This document shows positions 42,561 to 51,816 of a stretch of DNA of 64,000 nucleotides, piece after piece. This stretch comes from Chitinophagales bacterium (GTDB taxonomy: Bacteria > Bacteroidota > Bacteroidia > Chitinophagales > Saprospiraceae), in the NCBI GenBank assembly GCA_017303475.1, contig JAFLBO010000019.1, positions 1-64,000 of the forward strand, read 5' to 3'. The stretch's first letter is position 1; every line of letters starts with the position of its first letter. The translations under genes were made by a program, and so were the position numbers. The notes below the pieces were generated by a model, which did no database searches, had not been told where the DNA came from, and saw only the letters and a list, made by a program, of their open reading frames with translations.

Positions 42561-43625
42561 ATGCTAACCGTTGCGCTTGACATGGAACGCTTAAGAAACC
42601 CTTACTCTGGCCTGGGGCAGTATTGTCTTCAATTAGGTCAGGCGTTTGCAGCAAATCCTGCTGCCAGCGAACTGGGTATTACGGCGCTTGTTCCGCGGAA
42701 TTGGGTAGGAAAGTTTGGATTGACGATGCAATACAAGGCTGTTCAATCCTGGCATAAATGGTTGGGAATTTCGCTGCCAGCCAATGTGTGGCACTGCATG
42801 CATCAGGATTCGGAACTGCTTCCAAGGAGTAGAAAAACAGCGGTGTTGTACACCATACACGACCTGAATTTTTTGGAACGTCCGGATTATTCAGCGAGTA
42901 AAAAGCAACGAAAACTGAAGAAAGTTCAGCAAAAAATAGACCGCGCAGCCGGACTGGTGTATATCTCTGAATTTGTTCGGGAACAGGTACATGCGCAGTT
43001 AAAAGTGTCGGCAGGCGTAAAGGAAGCAGTGATTTACAATGGCGGCGGGCGCTTGGATGAAGCGCTGGAAATTGGATCAGTGGCGATAAAACGGGAAAGA
43101 CCGTTTTTGTTCTCCATTGGTATTCATCCCAAAAAAAACTACCATGTGCTGATGCCTTTATTGGCCCAACAGCCAGGATTTGATTGGGTCATTGCCGGAC
43201 CAGACAGCAGAGGTTACCAGGAGACCATCCGAAATGAGGCGAAAAAATGGGGCGTTGAGGGTAGGGTACACTTGGTCGGACCAATCAGTGAGGCAGAGAA
43301 ATGGGCGTATTATCAGGAATGTGAGGCGCTTTTGTTTCCGAGTCTGTCTGAAGGGTTCGGGTTGCCGGTAGTAGAAGCAATGGCCATGGGCAAACCGGTT
43401 TTTCTGTCCAATAAGTGCAGTTTGCCGGAAATCGGAGGAGAAGAGGCTTATTATTTCACGGATTTTGAGCCCACGGCCCTCTGCGAAGTATTTGAAAAAG
43501 GCATGAATGCTTATAAGATAGACCCCGAAAAACCCACCCGTTTACGAAACAGAGCAGCACAATTCAGCTGGAAAGCCGCAGCTGCTCAATACCTGAGTTT
43601 TTATAAGGCACTAAGCGGTTCTTAA
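42561..43625 (+). CDS. Glycosyltransferase family 4 protein inserted in the dcw cluster
   Basis: 354 residues, GT-B fold. Donor-binding half with SIGIHPKKNYHVLMPLL, WVIAGPDSRGYQE, HLVGPISEAEKWAYYQ and the EX7E motif (EGFGLPVVEAMAMGKP); N-terminal half has RNPYSGLGQYCLQLG and YTIHDLNFLERPDYS. GT4 enzymes move sugars from nucleotide donors, keeping the anomer. Acceptor unknown. Position between murD and ftsW, where E. coli has ftsW directly, suggests either a wall-related sugar transfer or a chance insertion; it is bracketed by low-complexity tracts downstream. Confidence 0.88.
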   Translation: MLTVALDMERLRNPYSGLGQYCLQLGQAFAANPAASELGITALVPRNWVGKFGLTMQYKAVQSWHKWLGISLPANVWHCMHQDSELLPRSRKTAVLYTIHDLNFLERPDYSASKKQRKLKKVQQKIDRAAGLVYISEFVREQVHAQLKVSAGVKEAVIYNGGGRLDEALEIGSVAIKRERPFLFSIGIHPKKNYHVLMPLLAQQPGFDWVIAGPDSRGYQETIRNEAKKWGVEGRVHLVGPISEAEKWAYYQECEALLFPSLSEGFGLPVVEAMAMGKPVFLSNKCSLPEIGGEEAYYFTDFEPTALCEVFEKGMNAYKIDPEKPTRLRNRAAQFSWKAAAAQYLSFYKALSGS

Positions 43626-43675
43626 GGCACAAAGCGTGATGGTATGAAGGCGCAAAGGCGTTAAGGCACGAAGAC
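43619..43675 (+). repeat. GGCACAAAG/GGCGTTAAGGCACGAAG type tract
   Basis: Word repeat of GGCACAAAGC, GGCGCAAAGGCGTTAAGGCACGAAG after the GT4 stop; same style as the GxxExxY cassette ends. Confidence 0.6.
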
Positions 43676-43731
43676 ACTCAAACACTGGCAAACTCAAACA
43701 CTCAAACACTAGCAAACTCAAACACTCAAAA
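43676..43731 (+). repeat. CAAACACT tandem tract before ftsW
   Basis: About 55 bases of ACTCAAACACT/GGCAAACTC words with very few G, running up to the base before the ATG of ftsW. Confidence 0.85.
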
Positions 43732-44865
43732 ATGTCACTCGGCAATCGCATAGCAGCAGAACTCAGGGGAGACCGTACGATTTGGATGATCGTAGCGGTA
43801 CTGAGTCTGTTCAGCCTGTTGGCTGTGTTTTCCTCCTCCGGGTGGGAAGCCTGGCGTTCGCGTGGCGGAAACACCACAGGGATGTTGGTGGGGCACATGG
43901 TGAAGCTGGCTTTTGGTCTGTTTTTGGTGTATTTGGGTCACCTGGTGCACTATCGGAGGTATCAGCAGTTTGCCCGTCCTATGCTGTGGATTACGGTGCC
44001 TTTGCTGTTGTTTACCCTGTTTTTTGGTAAAAACATCAATGATGCCAACCGTTGGATCAGTGTGGCAGGCATCAGTTTTCAACCTTCAGAAATGGCCAAA
44101 ATTGCCCTGATCATATATGTAGCCCGGGCATTGACCATCAAGCAGGAATATATCACCAGTTTGCGTCAGGCGTTTTTCCCAATCATCATTCCGGTGGTGC
44201 TGGTGTGCGGATTGATCGCGCCGTCCAATCTGAGTACGGCTATGATCCTGTTCACCACCTGCATCCTGCTGATGTTCATGGGGCGTGTAAGCGCACAATA
44301 TATCATCATGATGATGTTCCTGGGGTTGCTGGTGTTTGCCGTTTTGGTTGGTATAGGAAAAGTCTATCCCGAACTGGATTTGGTGCGGGTAAATACCTGG
44401 GAAAAACGGGTTGAAACCTTTTTACACGATGAAGACGGTGGCTATCAGGTCCAACAGGCCAAAATTGCCATTGCCAAAGGCGGAATTTTTGGCAATGGTC
44501 CGGGCAATTCCATGATGCGGCACTATTTGCCGTATTGCAATGCCGACTTCATTTATGCCATCATTTGTGAAGAATATGGGCTGATAGGAGGAGTCATTGT
44601 TCTGGCGCTATATGTCATGCTGTTCTTGCGAAATGTGCGATTAGTTACCCAAAGTCCGAAGGCTTTTGGGGCATTTCTGGCCATAGGACTCAGTTTGATG
44701 CTCACGGTGCAGGCGCTGGCTAATATGGCTGTGAACCTGAATTTGGTGCCGGCAACGGGTCTGACCCTTCCGCTGGTATCCATGGGTGGAACCAGTGTGT
44801 TATTCACTTGCATCTCCCTGGGTATGATCCTGAGTGTGAGCAAATACATTGAAAGCCTCGAATAA
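43732..44865 (+). CDS. ftsW: Septal peptidoglycan glycosyltransferase FtsW
   Basis: 377 residues with about ten membrane helices of the SEDS family. Landmarks: NDANRWISVAGISFQPSEMAKIAL, the periplasmic loop after EKRVETFLHDEDGGYQVQQAKIAIAKGGIFGNGPGNS, DFIYAIICEEYGLIGG, and the last-helix VPATGLTLPLVSMGGTSVL. It polymerises lipid II at the septum with FtsI. Position in the dcw cluster favours FtsW over RodA. Confidence 0.94.
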   Translation: MSLGNRIAAELRGDRTIWMIVAVLSLFSLLAVFSSSGWEAWRSRGGNTTGMLVGHMVKLAFGLFLVYLGHLVHYRRYQQFARPMLWITVPLLLFTLFFGKNINDANRWISVAGISFQPSEMAKIALIIYVARALTIKQEYITSLRQAFFPIIIPVVLVCGLIAPSNLSTAMILFTTCILLMFMGRVSAQYIIMMMFLGLLVFAVLVGIGKVYPELDLVRVNTWEKRVETFLHDEDGGYQVQQAKIAIAKGGIFGNGPGNSMMRHYLPYCNADFIYAIICEEYGLIGGVIVLALYVMLFLRNVRLVTQSPKAFGAFLAIGLSLMLTVQALANMAVNLNLVPATGLTLPLVSMGGTSVLFTCISLGMILSVSKYIESLE

Positions 44866-44894
44866 TCACCTTTCCTAACCTTGGTGACTACAAC

Positions 44895-46001
44895 ATGAGC
44901 AAAGAAAATTTGAAAATAATGATCACAGGAGGTGGCACCGGCGGCCATATTTTCCCCGCTATTGCCATCGCAGATGCGATCAAAAAATTGCACCCAGAGG
45001 CATCATTCCTATTCGTAGGCGCCACCGGGAAAATGGAAATGGAGCGTGTTCCAAAAGCGGGATATGCTATTGAAGGACTTCCGGTTGCAGGGTTTCAACG
45101 CAGTATGAGCCTGAAAAACCTGTCGTTCCCCTTCAAACTGTTGAAAAGTTTGTGGCGCGCCAGAAGCATAGTGAAGCGTTTTCAGCCTGATGTGGTCATC
45201 GGAACAGGCGGGTATGCCAGTGGCCCCATCATGCGGGCCGCACAACGGTCTGGTATTCCTACCCTCATTCAGGAGCAAAACTCCTATGCGGGGGTAACCA
45301 ATAAAATCCTGGGCAGAAGAGCCCGGAAAATTTGTGTGGCTTACGACCATATGGAGCAGTTTTTTCCAGCCGACAGGATTGTGTTTACCGGAAACCCGGT
45401 GCGGTCGGATATTTTGCATCTGGAAGGAAAACGGGAAGAGGGAATCAGGCACTATAACCTGGATCCCAACAAAAAAACGCTGGTAGTGATTGGTGGCAGT
45501 CTGGGAGCAAGAACCCTGAATAATGCCATGCGCGACAATGTGGAGTTCTTTGAACAAAACCCTGATATTCAGGTCATTTGGCAATGCGGAAAATTCTATG
45601 AGTATGAATATTCTGCCATGGAAACAGCCAAATTGCCCAACGTGCAATGTCTGGCATTCATTGACCGCATGGACCTGTTGTACGCAACTGCAGATGTGAT
45701 TGTTTCCCGGGCTGGAGCGCTGAGTATCAGTGAGTTGTGTTTGGTGGGCAAGCCGGTTATTTTGGTGCCTTCTCCCAATGTGGCAGAAGACCACCAAACC
45801 AAAAATGCCCTGGCGCTGGTGGAAAAAGGCGCTGCCCGACTCGTGCGGGATGCAGATGCAGGAGAGAAATTGTTGCAGGAAGTAAACCTCATTCTGGAAA
45901 GCGAAGCTTTGGCCTTCAGCCTGGGGGAAAGCATCCGCCAAATGGGACGCCCCAACGCAGCAGAAGCTATTGCCAGAGAAGCACTTAAAATGATAAATTA
46001 A
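44895..46001 (+). CDS. murG: UDP-N-acetylglucosamine--N-acetylmuramyl-(pentapeptide) pyrophosphoryl-undecaprenol N-acetylglucosamine transferase
   Basis: 368 residues. The lipid-acceptor loop GGGTGGHIFPAIAIADAI at residues 12-29, VIGTGGYASGP, QEQNSYAGVTNKIL, GGSLGAR and the donor-site SRAGALSISELCLVGKPVILVP are diagnostic. It converts lipid I to lipid II on the inner face of the cytoplasmic membrane. Confidence 0.96.
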   Translation: MSKENLKIMITGGGTGGHIFPAIAIADAIKKLHPEASFLFVGATGKMEMERVPKAGYAIEGLPVAGFQRSMSLKNLSFPFKLLKSLWRARSIVKRFQPDVVIGTGGYASGPIMRAAQRSGIPTLIQEQNSYAGVTNKILGRRARKICVAYDHMEQFFPADRIVFTGNPVRSDILHLEGKREEGIRHYNLDPNKKTLVVIGGSLGARTLNNAMRDNVEFFEQNPDIQVIWQCGKFYEYEYSAMETAKLPNVQCLAFIDRMDLLYATADVIVSRAGALSISELCLVGKPVILVPSPNVAEDHQTKNALALVEKGAARLVRDADAGEKLLQEVNLILESEALAFSLGESIRQMGRPNAAEAIAREALKMIN

Positions 46002-46012
46002 AAGGTATAAAC

Positions 46013-46372
46013 ATGAAATACACACTGATCTTCCTGGGCTTTCTGGCCCTGGCAGCTTGTCAAAAAGCCAACGATAAAAACCCGGTTTTACTGGGGCAAT
46101 GGCAAGGAACGGAATGGTTGATCATGGACAAACCAAGTGACATAGACGCCTCGCAGGTACAATTTGAGTTCAAAGAAGATGGCACTTACGCAGCCAGCTT
46201 CGGCAACCAAAACCAAAGTGGCGTATGGCGTACAGATAAAGACAAGTTGTACACCACCGAAACAGGCAAAAAAGAGATTATGGTCAAATTGCTGACCCTC
46301 AACGGAAATGCCGTGGAATTTGAAATGAATCGGGGGGGACAAAAAGAAATACTGAAACTGGCCAGGAAATAA
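46013..46372 (+). CDS. Small lipocalin-like lipoprotein inside the dcw cluster
   Basis: 119 residues: MKYTLIFLGFLALAAC with lipobox LAAC, then LLGQWQGTEWLIM and alternating strands (FEFKEDGTYAASFGNQNQSGVWRTDKDKLYTT) typical of lipocalin-like/DUF4488-type beta barrels in Bacteroidota. Function is unknown. It starts 11 bases after murG and ends 23 bases before murC, so it is almost certainly cotranscribed. Such a gene is not part of the dcw set in model bacteria. Confidence 0.8.
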   Translation: MKYTLIFLGFLALAACQKANDKNPVLLGQWQGTEWLIMDKPSDIDASQVQFEFKEDGTYAASFGNQNQSGVWRTDKDKLYTTETGKKEIMVKLLTLNGNAVEFEMNRGGQKEILKLARK

Positions 46373-46395
46373 GCCGGAACAAGCAGGATAAGCAC

Positions 46396-47766
46396 ATGGA
46401 ATTCAACACCATCAAAAAGGTATACTTCATCGGAATTGGCGGCATCGGGATGTCGGCACTGGCCCGTTATTTCAAACTGCACGGGGCAGAGGTACATGGC
46501 TATGACCGCACAGAAACGGAGCTTACCCGCGCCCTGGCGGCGGAAGGTATGCACGTACATTATACCGACGATGTTTCCCTCATTCCGGAAGGCGTTGATT
46601 TGGTGGTGTGGACGCCTGCTGTTCCCAAAGACCTAAAGGAGCTGAACTGGTTCCTGGACCGGGGTTATCCGCTTAAAAAACGCGCAGAGGTACTGGGTAT
46701 CATCAGCAAAGCAAAAAAATGCGTAGCCATTGCCGGTACCCACGGCAAAACTACTACCTCAACCATGACCGCCCACTTGTTGCGGGCCTGCGGGGTAGAT
46801 GCAACCGCTTTTGTGGGAGGAATATCCGGCAATCTGGGTTCCAATTTCGTTGAAGGGAAAAGTGAATGGGTTGTGGTGGAAGCGGATGAATACGACCGCA
46901 GTTTTCTGCACCTGCATCCCGATGTGGCTGTGCTGAATTCGCTGGATCCGGATCACCTGGATATATATGGAACACCGGAAGCAGTAGTAGAATCCTACAA
47001 GCAGTTTGTCCGCCAAATCAAGCCAGGTGGTATCCTGATATACAAACATGGTTTGCCTTTGGAAGATGTAGCGGCAGAACTGGAGGCCAGCGGCCGGAAA
47101 GTGTTCACGTTTGGCATTGAAAATGGCTACTACGAAGCAGTGAATGTGCATGTAAATAATGGCCAAACGGTATTTGGGTTAACCTCTACCATTGTGGATT
47201 GGCCGGCATTGCGGATGAATTATCCGGGCTTGCACAATGTGCTCAACGCCACAGCAGCTATTGCAGCTACCCTGGGCGCGGGAGGTTTTTCAACAGAGAT
47301 TCCGGCGGCATTATTGGCTTTCAAGGGTGTGAAACGCCGTTTCGATACCATATTGAAAACAGATCAGGTGGTATATGTAGATGATTATGCACACCATCCT
47401 GCAGAATTGGAAGCCACCATTCAGGCGGCGCGTTCCATGTATCCGGACAAAAAGCTGACCGGTATTTTTCAACCGCACCTGTTTACCCGTACCCGCGATT
47501 TCGCAGAAGGATTTGCGGCTGCGTTGGATAAACTGGATGAATGTCTGCTGCTGCCCATTTACCCGGCAAGGGAATTACCCATACCAGGGGTTACCTCAGA
47601 GATGCTCCTGGATAAAATGACACTTAAAAACAAACGAATCATTCAGAAAGACGAAATTCTGGAAACTCTGAAACAACACCAACCCGAACTGCTGCTCACC
47701 ATGGGCGCAGGCGATATTGATACTTTCATTGAACCCATCAAAAAGCTACTGGAATTTCGCCTCTAG
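46396..47766 (+). CDS. murC: UDP-N-acetylmuramate--L-alanine ligase
   Basis: 456 residues. KKVYFIGIGGIGMSALARYF at the N-terminus, GTHGKTTTSTM (from residue 114), VEADEYDRSFL, NLDPDH-like NSLDPDHLDIYG, RRFD, DDYAHHPAEL and IFQPHLFTRTRDF. It attaches L-alanine to UDP-MurNAc. Last Mur ligase in the cluster; murF is absent from the window, as usual for Bacteroidota dcw clusters. Confidence 0.96.
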   Translation: MEFNTIKKVYFIGIGGIGMSALARYFKLHGAEVHGYDRTETELTRALAAEGMHVHYTDDVSLIPEGVDLVVWTPAVPKDLKELNWFLDRGYPLKKRAEVLGIISKAKKCVAIAGTHGKTTTSTMTAHLLRACGVDATAFVGGISGNLGSNFVEGKSEWVVVEADEYDRSFLHLHPDVAVLNSLDPDHLDIYGTPEAVVESYKQFVRQIKPGGILIYKHGLPLEDVAAELEASGRKVFTFGIENGYYEAVNVHVNNGQTVFGLTSTIVDWPALRMNYPGLHNVLNATAAIAATLGAGGFSTEIPAALLAFKGVKRRFDTILKTDQVVYVDDYAHHPAELEATIQAARSMYPDKKLTGIFQPHLFTRTRDFAEGFAAALDKLDECLLLPIYPARELPIPGVTSEMLLDKMTLKNKRIIQKDEILETLKQHQPELLLTMGAGDIDTFIEPIKKLLEFRL

Positions 47767-47801
47767 CGAGGCTTAGTTTTTTCAAAAACTCTTCAAACTC
47801 T

Positions 47802-47822
47802 TCCCGGAATAGCATTCCGGGA
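47802..47822 (+). repeat. Hairpin between murC and ftsQ
   Basis: TCCCGGAAT AGC ATTCCGGGA: 9-bp perfect stem, 3-nt loop, the stem shared with 36055-36075. A third small hairpin (CGGCGG CTAAAC CCGCCG) lies at 47891-47908. Confidence 0.6.
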
Positions 47823-47826
47823 TACA

Positions 47827-47880
47827 TCAAACCCCTCAAACCCCTCAAACCCCTCAAACCCTTCAAACCCTTCAAACAAC
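47827..47880 (+). repeat. CAAACCCCT tandem tract before ftsQ
   Basis: Five to six CAAACCCCT/CAAACCCTT units without G, in the murC-ftsQ gap. Confidence 0.85.
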
Positions 47881-47925
47881 AACTAACCCCCGGCGGCTAA
47901 ACCCGCCGATACAGTGAATTAATTC

Positions 47926-48696
47926 ATGCTCTTTCCGCGCATTAACTACACAAAATTAGCCTGGATATTATTCCTCTTTATTGTAGGAATGATCTGGCTG
48001 ATTGCGCGGAATCGGAAGGCGGGATCTTTTGCCGAAGGTTTACAGGTAAAAGTGGCTGAATTGGCAGATGGAAACAAACTAATCAGTGAAAGCGATGTGC
48101 GGCAGGCTTTGTTGAAGGCATTCGGCAGCGATCTGGAAAATTCAGATTTGTCGACCCTTGATGTAGATCGTATGGAGCGCGTGCTTGAAACAGATCCTTT
48201 TGTGGAAAATGCAGATGCCTACATCGACCAGAATAACCAGATGCACATAGTGATTGAGCAGCGGGAGCCGCTCATCCGGGTGCTGGACAATCAGGGTAAT
48301 AACTACTATCTGGATAAAAACGGCAAAAAGATGCCGCCATCCAAAAACTTCGCGGCAAGGGTGATAGTGGCAACCGGAAACATAGCGCCTTATACCCCTG
48401 AGTTCAGGGAGAAAAGGAAAAACAGCCTGAAAGATCTGTACAACATCACCCAAACCTTGCAGGCAGATGATTTTCTGAAATCCTTCATCCAGCAAATTCA
48501 TGTCACCAACACCGGAGAATTCATTCTGGTGCCCTTGATAGGAGACCAAAAAATCATTTTGGGCTCTGCCAGAAAACTGGAAGACAAGTTGAAACGATTG
48601 AAAATCTTCTACAAGGAAGGCATGCCTTACGAAGGCTGGCAAAAATACGCAACCATCAACCTCAAATACAGCGGACAGGTGGTTTGCAAAAGATGA
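47926..48696 (+). CDS. ftsQ: Cell division protein FtsQ
   Basis: 256 residues: N-terminal membrane helix (YTKLAWILFLFIVGMIWLIA), a POTRA-like part (SESDVRQALLKAFGSDL...DPFVENADAYIDQNNQMHIVIEQREPLIRVLD) and a beta domain. Sequence is divergent but layout, length and place between murC and ftsA fit FtsQ. It links FtsL/FtsB to the later divisome proteins. Confidence 0.88.
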   Translation: MLFPRINYTKLAWILFLFIVGMIWLIARNRKAGSFAEGLQVKVAELADGNKLISESDVRQALLKAFGSDLENSDLSTLDVDRMERVLETDPFVENADAYIDQNNQMHIVIEQREPLIRVLDNQGNNYYLDKNGKKMPPSKNFAARVIVATGNIAPYTPEFREKRKNSLKDLYNITQTLQADDFLKSFIQQIHVTNTGEFILVPLIGDQKIILGSARKLEDKLKRLKIFYKEGMPYEGWQKYATINLKYSGQVVCKR

Positions 48697-48727
48697 CCCC
48701 CGAAAAACAAACAAATAAAACAAAAAA

Positions 48728-48761
48728 TTTGACACAAAAAATTTAAAAATAAATACCTTTG
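48728..48761 (+). promoter_or_regulatory. Internal promoter before ftsA
   Basis: TTTG at 48728-48731 and TACCTTTG at 48754-48761, separated by 22 bases; same arrangement as the mraZ promoter. The leader to ftsA would be about 77 nt, giving ftsA-ftsZ their own transcript. Confidence 0.6.
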
Positions 48762-48842
48762 ACGCGGGAAAGAGTTTCGACCGCCGATTGGGTATTGCGA
48801 ACCAATAACACCGAAACTCAAAACATTTAAAATCAACACATT

Positions 48843-50177
48843 ATGACGGAGTTTATCCCACAACCCCACGATGTGGTCGTAGCCCTGGATATAGGCACGA
48901 CAAAAGTTTGCTGCCTTGCGGGTCGGAAAAACACGCATGGCAAACTCGAAATCATCGGTATTGGCAAGGTTGAAAGTGCAGGCGTTTTACGCGGCGTAGT
49001 ATCCAACATTGAAAAAACCGTTGGCGCTATCCGCGAAGCCGTGGAAATCTGCGAGCGCAATGCCCGCATGAAATTCCGCTCGGTACACGTAGGCATTGCC
49101 GGGCAGCACATCAAAAGTCTGCAACACCGCGGCATTCTCACCCGCGATTCAGATTTTGCAGAGATTTCCCATCGCGACATTGATCGGTTGGTAAATGATA
49201 TGTTCAAACTGGTGCTACCGCCGGGTGACAAGATTATCCACGTATTTCCGCAGGAGTTTACGGTAGACTCCGAGCAAGGCATCACCGATCCGGTGGGCAT
49301 GTGCGGCGTACGTTTGGAAGCCAACTTCCACATCATAACAGGGCAAATCACTGCCGTCAACAACATATATCGTTGTATCGAAAAGGCCGGCCTGAAAGTA
49401 GCCGACCTCACGCTGGAGCCCATTGCCAGCGCCGACGCCACCCTTTCTGAGGAGGAAAAACAGGCCGGCGTTGCCCTGGTAGACATAGGCGGCGGTACCA
49501 CGGATATCACCATTTTCCACGAAGGCATTATTCGCCACACGGCAGTAATCCCATTCGGTGGTAATGTGATCACAGCGGATATCAAGGAAGGATGCACTGT
49601 AATGCAACCACAAGCTGAAAAGCTGAAGGTGAAATTCGGATCAGCCCTGGCCAGTGAAGTATACGACAACCGCATCATCACCATTCCGGGACTGAAAGGT
49701 CGGGAACACAAGGAAATCAGCGAGAAAAACCTCGCGCGCATCATTCAGGCGCGTATGGAAGAAGTGCTGGATTATGTCCTTTGGGAGATTCGCCGGAGCG
49801 GCTACGAGCGCAAGCTCATTGGGGGTATAGTACTTACCGGTGGTGGTTCCTTGCTGGCCAATACCGACAAGCTGGCAGAACTCCACACCGGAATGTCCTG
49901 CCGCATTGGTATCCCGGTTGAACACCTGGCACACGGCTACCATGAATCTGTAAGCAGCCCGATATTCAGCACCGGCATCGGTTTGATGCTGCGTGGTTTG
50001 CAAGATCTGGATCCGGCTAAACTGGAAGCTGAAGAACCCGTAGTTAATGTAGTTGAGGAACCAAAAGAGCCTTCCAATGTATCGGAAGAAAAAGGCGCCT
50101 CCTGGTTTGATAACGTCTTTAAAAAGACCAAAGAATGGTTCGAAGCAGAACCTGACATGGACTTTAACAAGAAGTGA
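48843..50177 (+). CDS. ftsA: Cell division protein FtsA
   Basis: 444 residues of the actin-like family: DIGTTKVCCLAG (phosphate 1), then the 1C subdomain with HVGIAGQHI, DIGGGTTDITIF (phosphate 2), GIVLTGGGSLL (adenosine). The C-terminal KGASWFDNVFKKTKEWFEAE is an amphipathic helix that anchors FtsZ to the membrane. Its stop overlaps a GTG at 50174 that opens the ftsZ frame. Confidence 0.96.
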   Translation: MTEFIPQPHDVVVALDIGTTKVCCLAGRKNTHGKLEIIGIGKVESAGVLRGVVSNIEKTVGAIREAVEICERNARMKFRSVHVGIAGQHIKSLQHRGILTRDSDFAEISHRDIDRLVNDMFKLVLPPGDKIIHVFPQEFTVDSEQGITDPVGMCGVRLEANFHIITGQITAVNNIYRCIEKAGLKVADLTLEPIASADATLSEEEKQAGVALVDIGGGTTDITIFHEGIIRHTAVIPFGGNVITADIKEGCTVMQPQAEKLKVKFGSALASEVYDNRIITIPGLKGREHKEISEKNLARIIQARMEEVLDYVLWEIRRSGYERKLIGGIVLTGGGSLLANTDKLAELHTGMSCRIGIPVEHLAHGYHESVSSPIFSTGIGLMLRGLQDLDPAKLEAEEPVVNVVEEPKEPSNVSEEKGASWFDNVFKKTKEWFEAEPDMDFNKK

Positions 50178-50212
50178 TCCATTCATTTGATAACGCTAAA
50201 AAGAAACATATC

Positions 50213-51706
50213 ATGCTTTTTGATTTGCCAAAAGATGAGCCAAGCATCATCAAAATCATCGGCGTTGGTGGTGGCGGTAGCAATGCCGTAACCCACATGT
50301 ACAAACAAGGCATCGTCGGCGTAGACTACGCCATCTGCAATACCGACGCGCAGGCCATGCAACTCAGCCCTGTGCCTAATAAAATTTCGCTCGGCCAGAT
50401 CCTTACAGAGGGGCGTGGTGCAGGCTCCAGGCCCAGCGTGGGTAAACAGGCCTGCATTGAAAGCCTGGAGGAAATCAAACGTTTCCTGGAAGACGGCACT
50501 AAAATGGCCTTCATCACCGCCGGCATGGGTGGTGGTACCGGCACCGGCGCCGCTCCCATCATCGCCAAGGCCGCCCAGGAACTGGGTATCCTTACCGTGG
50601 GTATTGTTACCCTACCCTTCACTTTTGAGGGTAAAACCCGCGTGGGCAACGGTATGGAAGGTCTGGAAGACCTGCGCAAAAACGTGGATTGCCTCGTGAT
50701 TATCAGCAACGATAAACTCCGCGACATCTACGGTAACCTCAGCATCTCCCAGGCATTCAGCCAGGCAGATAACATCCTGTGCACCGCCGCCAAAGGCATT
50801 GCTGAGATCATCACGGTTCCAGGTTATGTAAACGTGGACTTTGAAGACGTAAACACTACCATGCGTGGGTCTGGCGTAGCCATCATGGGTACTGCTGCCG
50901 TAGAAGGTGAAAATCGCGCCTTCCGTGCCGCCGATGAAGCGCTTCGCTCTCCATTGCTCGAAGACAACGATATCTATGGCGCTAAAAACATCCTGGTGAA
51001 CATCACCTCCGGTGTTAAAGAGGCAACTATGGACGAGATCTTCGAAATCACCCAGTTTGTACAGGAAAAAGCCGGCGAAAATGCCAACCTCATCTGGGGT
51101 AACTGCTTCGACGAGCGCCTGGGCGAAAAGCTGGCAGTAACCATCATTGCCACAGGCTTCGAGTCTGCCGAACGCGGCAAAACTAGTGCAGCTGGCAATC
51201 GCCAATCCAATTCCAACGAACGCCAGGTAGTACACCTGGATGAAGACTTGCAAACTGGAAAAAAGATCCAGCCTTCTCTCTTTACGATTACGTCAGATGA
51301 GCCGTACGCCCCGGTAGACGAGAAGGCAGCCACCGCACTCGAGTTTGAGTTCGACAATATCCGGGAGACAGTTGACAAAATCCGTCGCACAACACCGGTC
51401 AATAACGACCCCTACCTGCGCGATGCTGAAGAGGAAATTTCTCCGGAAGAACGTCGCAGACGAATCGAAGATGCGCAGCGCCGTCGTCAGGAAGCCCTGA
51501 ACCGTCCGATCAATGTGGTAAAGCTATCTTCTCCGCAAACCATCATTGACCTGGAAAGTCAGCCGGCATACCTGCGTCGCAGTGTAAACCTCGATGATGT
51601 ACCTGATTCCTACAAACCAGAGATGTCTAACTGGACGATTTCTCTGGAGGAAGAGGGTGAAATCAAGATGGGTGGGAATTCATTCCTGCACGACAACGTG
51701 GATTAA
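50213..51706 (+). CDS. ftsZ: Cell division protein FtsZ
   Basis: 497 residues beginning MLFDLPKDEPSIIKIIGVGG. Tubulin signature GGGTGTG at 106-112, GDP-binding NTDAQAM and the T7 loop NVDFEDVNTTM. The conserved FtsA-binding peptide occurs as QPAYLRR at about 450-456 and is followed by a further 41 residues. It forms the Z ring. ATG 50213 is chosen because the family starts just before the FDLPK block; a GTG at 50174 would add 13 residues. Codons are strongly biased. Confidence 0.96.
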   Translation: MLFDLPKDEPSIIKIIGVGGGGSNAVTHMYKQGIVGVDYAICNTDAQAMQLSPVPNKISLGQILTEGRGAGSRPSVGKQACIESLEEIKRFLEDGTKMAFITAGMGGGTGTGAAPIIAKAAQELGILTVGIVTLPFTFEGKTRVGNGMEGLEDLRKNVDCLVIISNDKLRDIYGNLSISQAFSQADNILCTAAKGIAEIITVPGYVNVDFEDVNTTMRGSGVAIMGTAAVEGENRAFRAADEALRSPLLEDNDIYGAKNILVNITSGVKEATMDEIFEITQFVQEKAGENANLIWGNCFDERLGEKLAVTIIATGFESAERGKTSAAGNRQSNSNERQVVHLDEDLQTGKKIQPSLFTITSDEPYAPVDEKAATALEFEFDNIRETVDKIRRTTPVNNDPYLRDAEEEISPEERRRRIEDAQRRRQEALNRPINVVKLSSPQTIIDLESQPAYLRRSVNLDDVPDSYKPEMSNWTISLEEEGEIKMGGNSFLHDNVD

Positions 51707-51816
51707 TCAAGCAGGCAGACTTACAACCCTGAGGGGCATGTTGGGAATGGAGTGGGACCGGCACCGGCCTGTTTCCCGCGGGGGAGCCTGCCAAAGAGTA
51801 TATTTCTGCTAAGTTC

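Noticed and set aside
48833..49744. Long antisense frames over ftsA, ftsZ and murG
   Set aside because: High-GC third-position shadows of the real genes; no motifs and no conserved composition.
50174..50212. FtsZ start at GTG 50174
   Set aside because: Adds residues not seen in FtsZ and overlaps the ftsA stop; MLFDLPK at 50213 fits the family.
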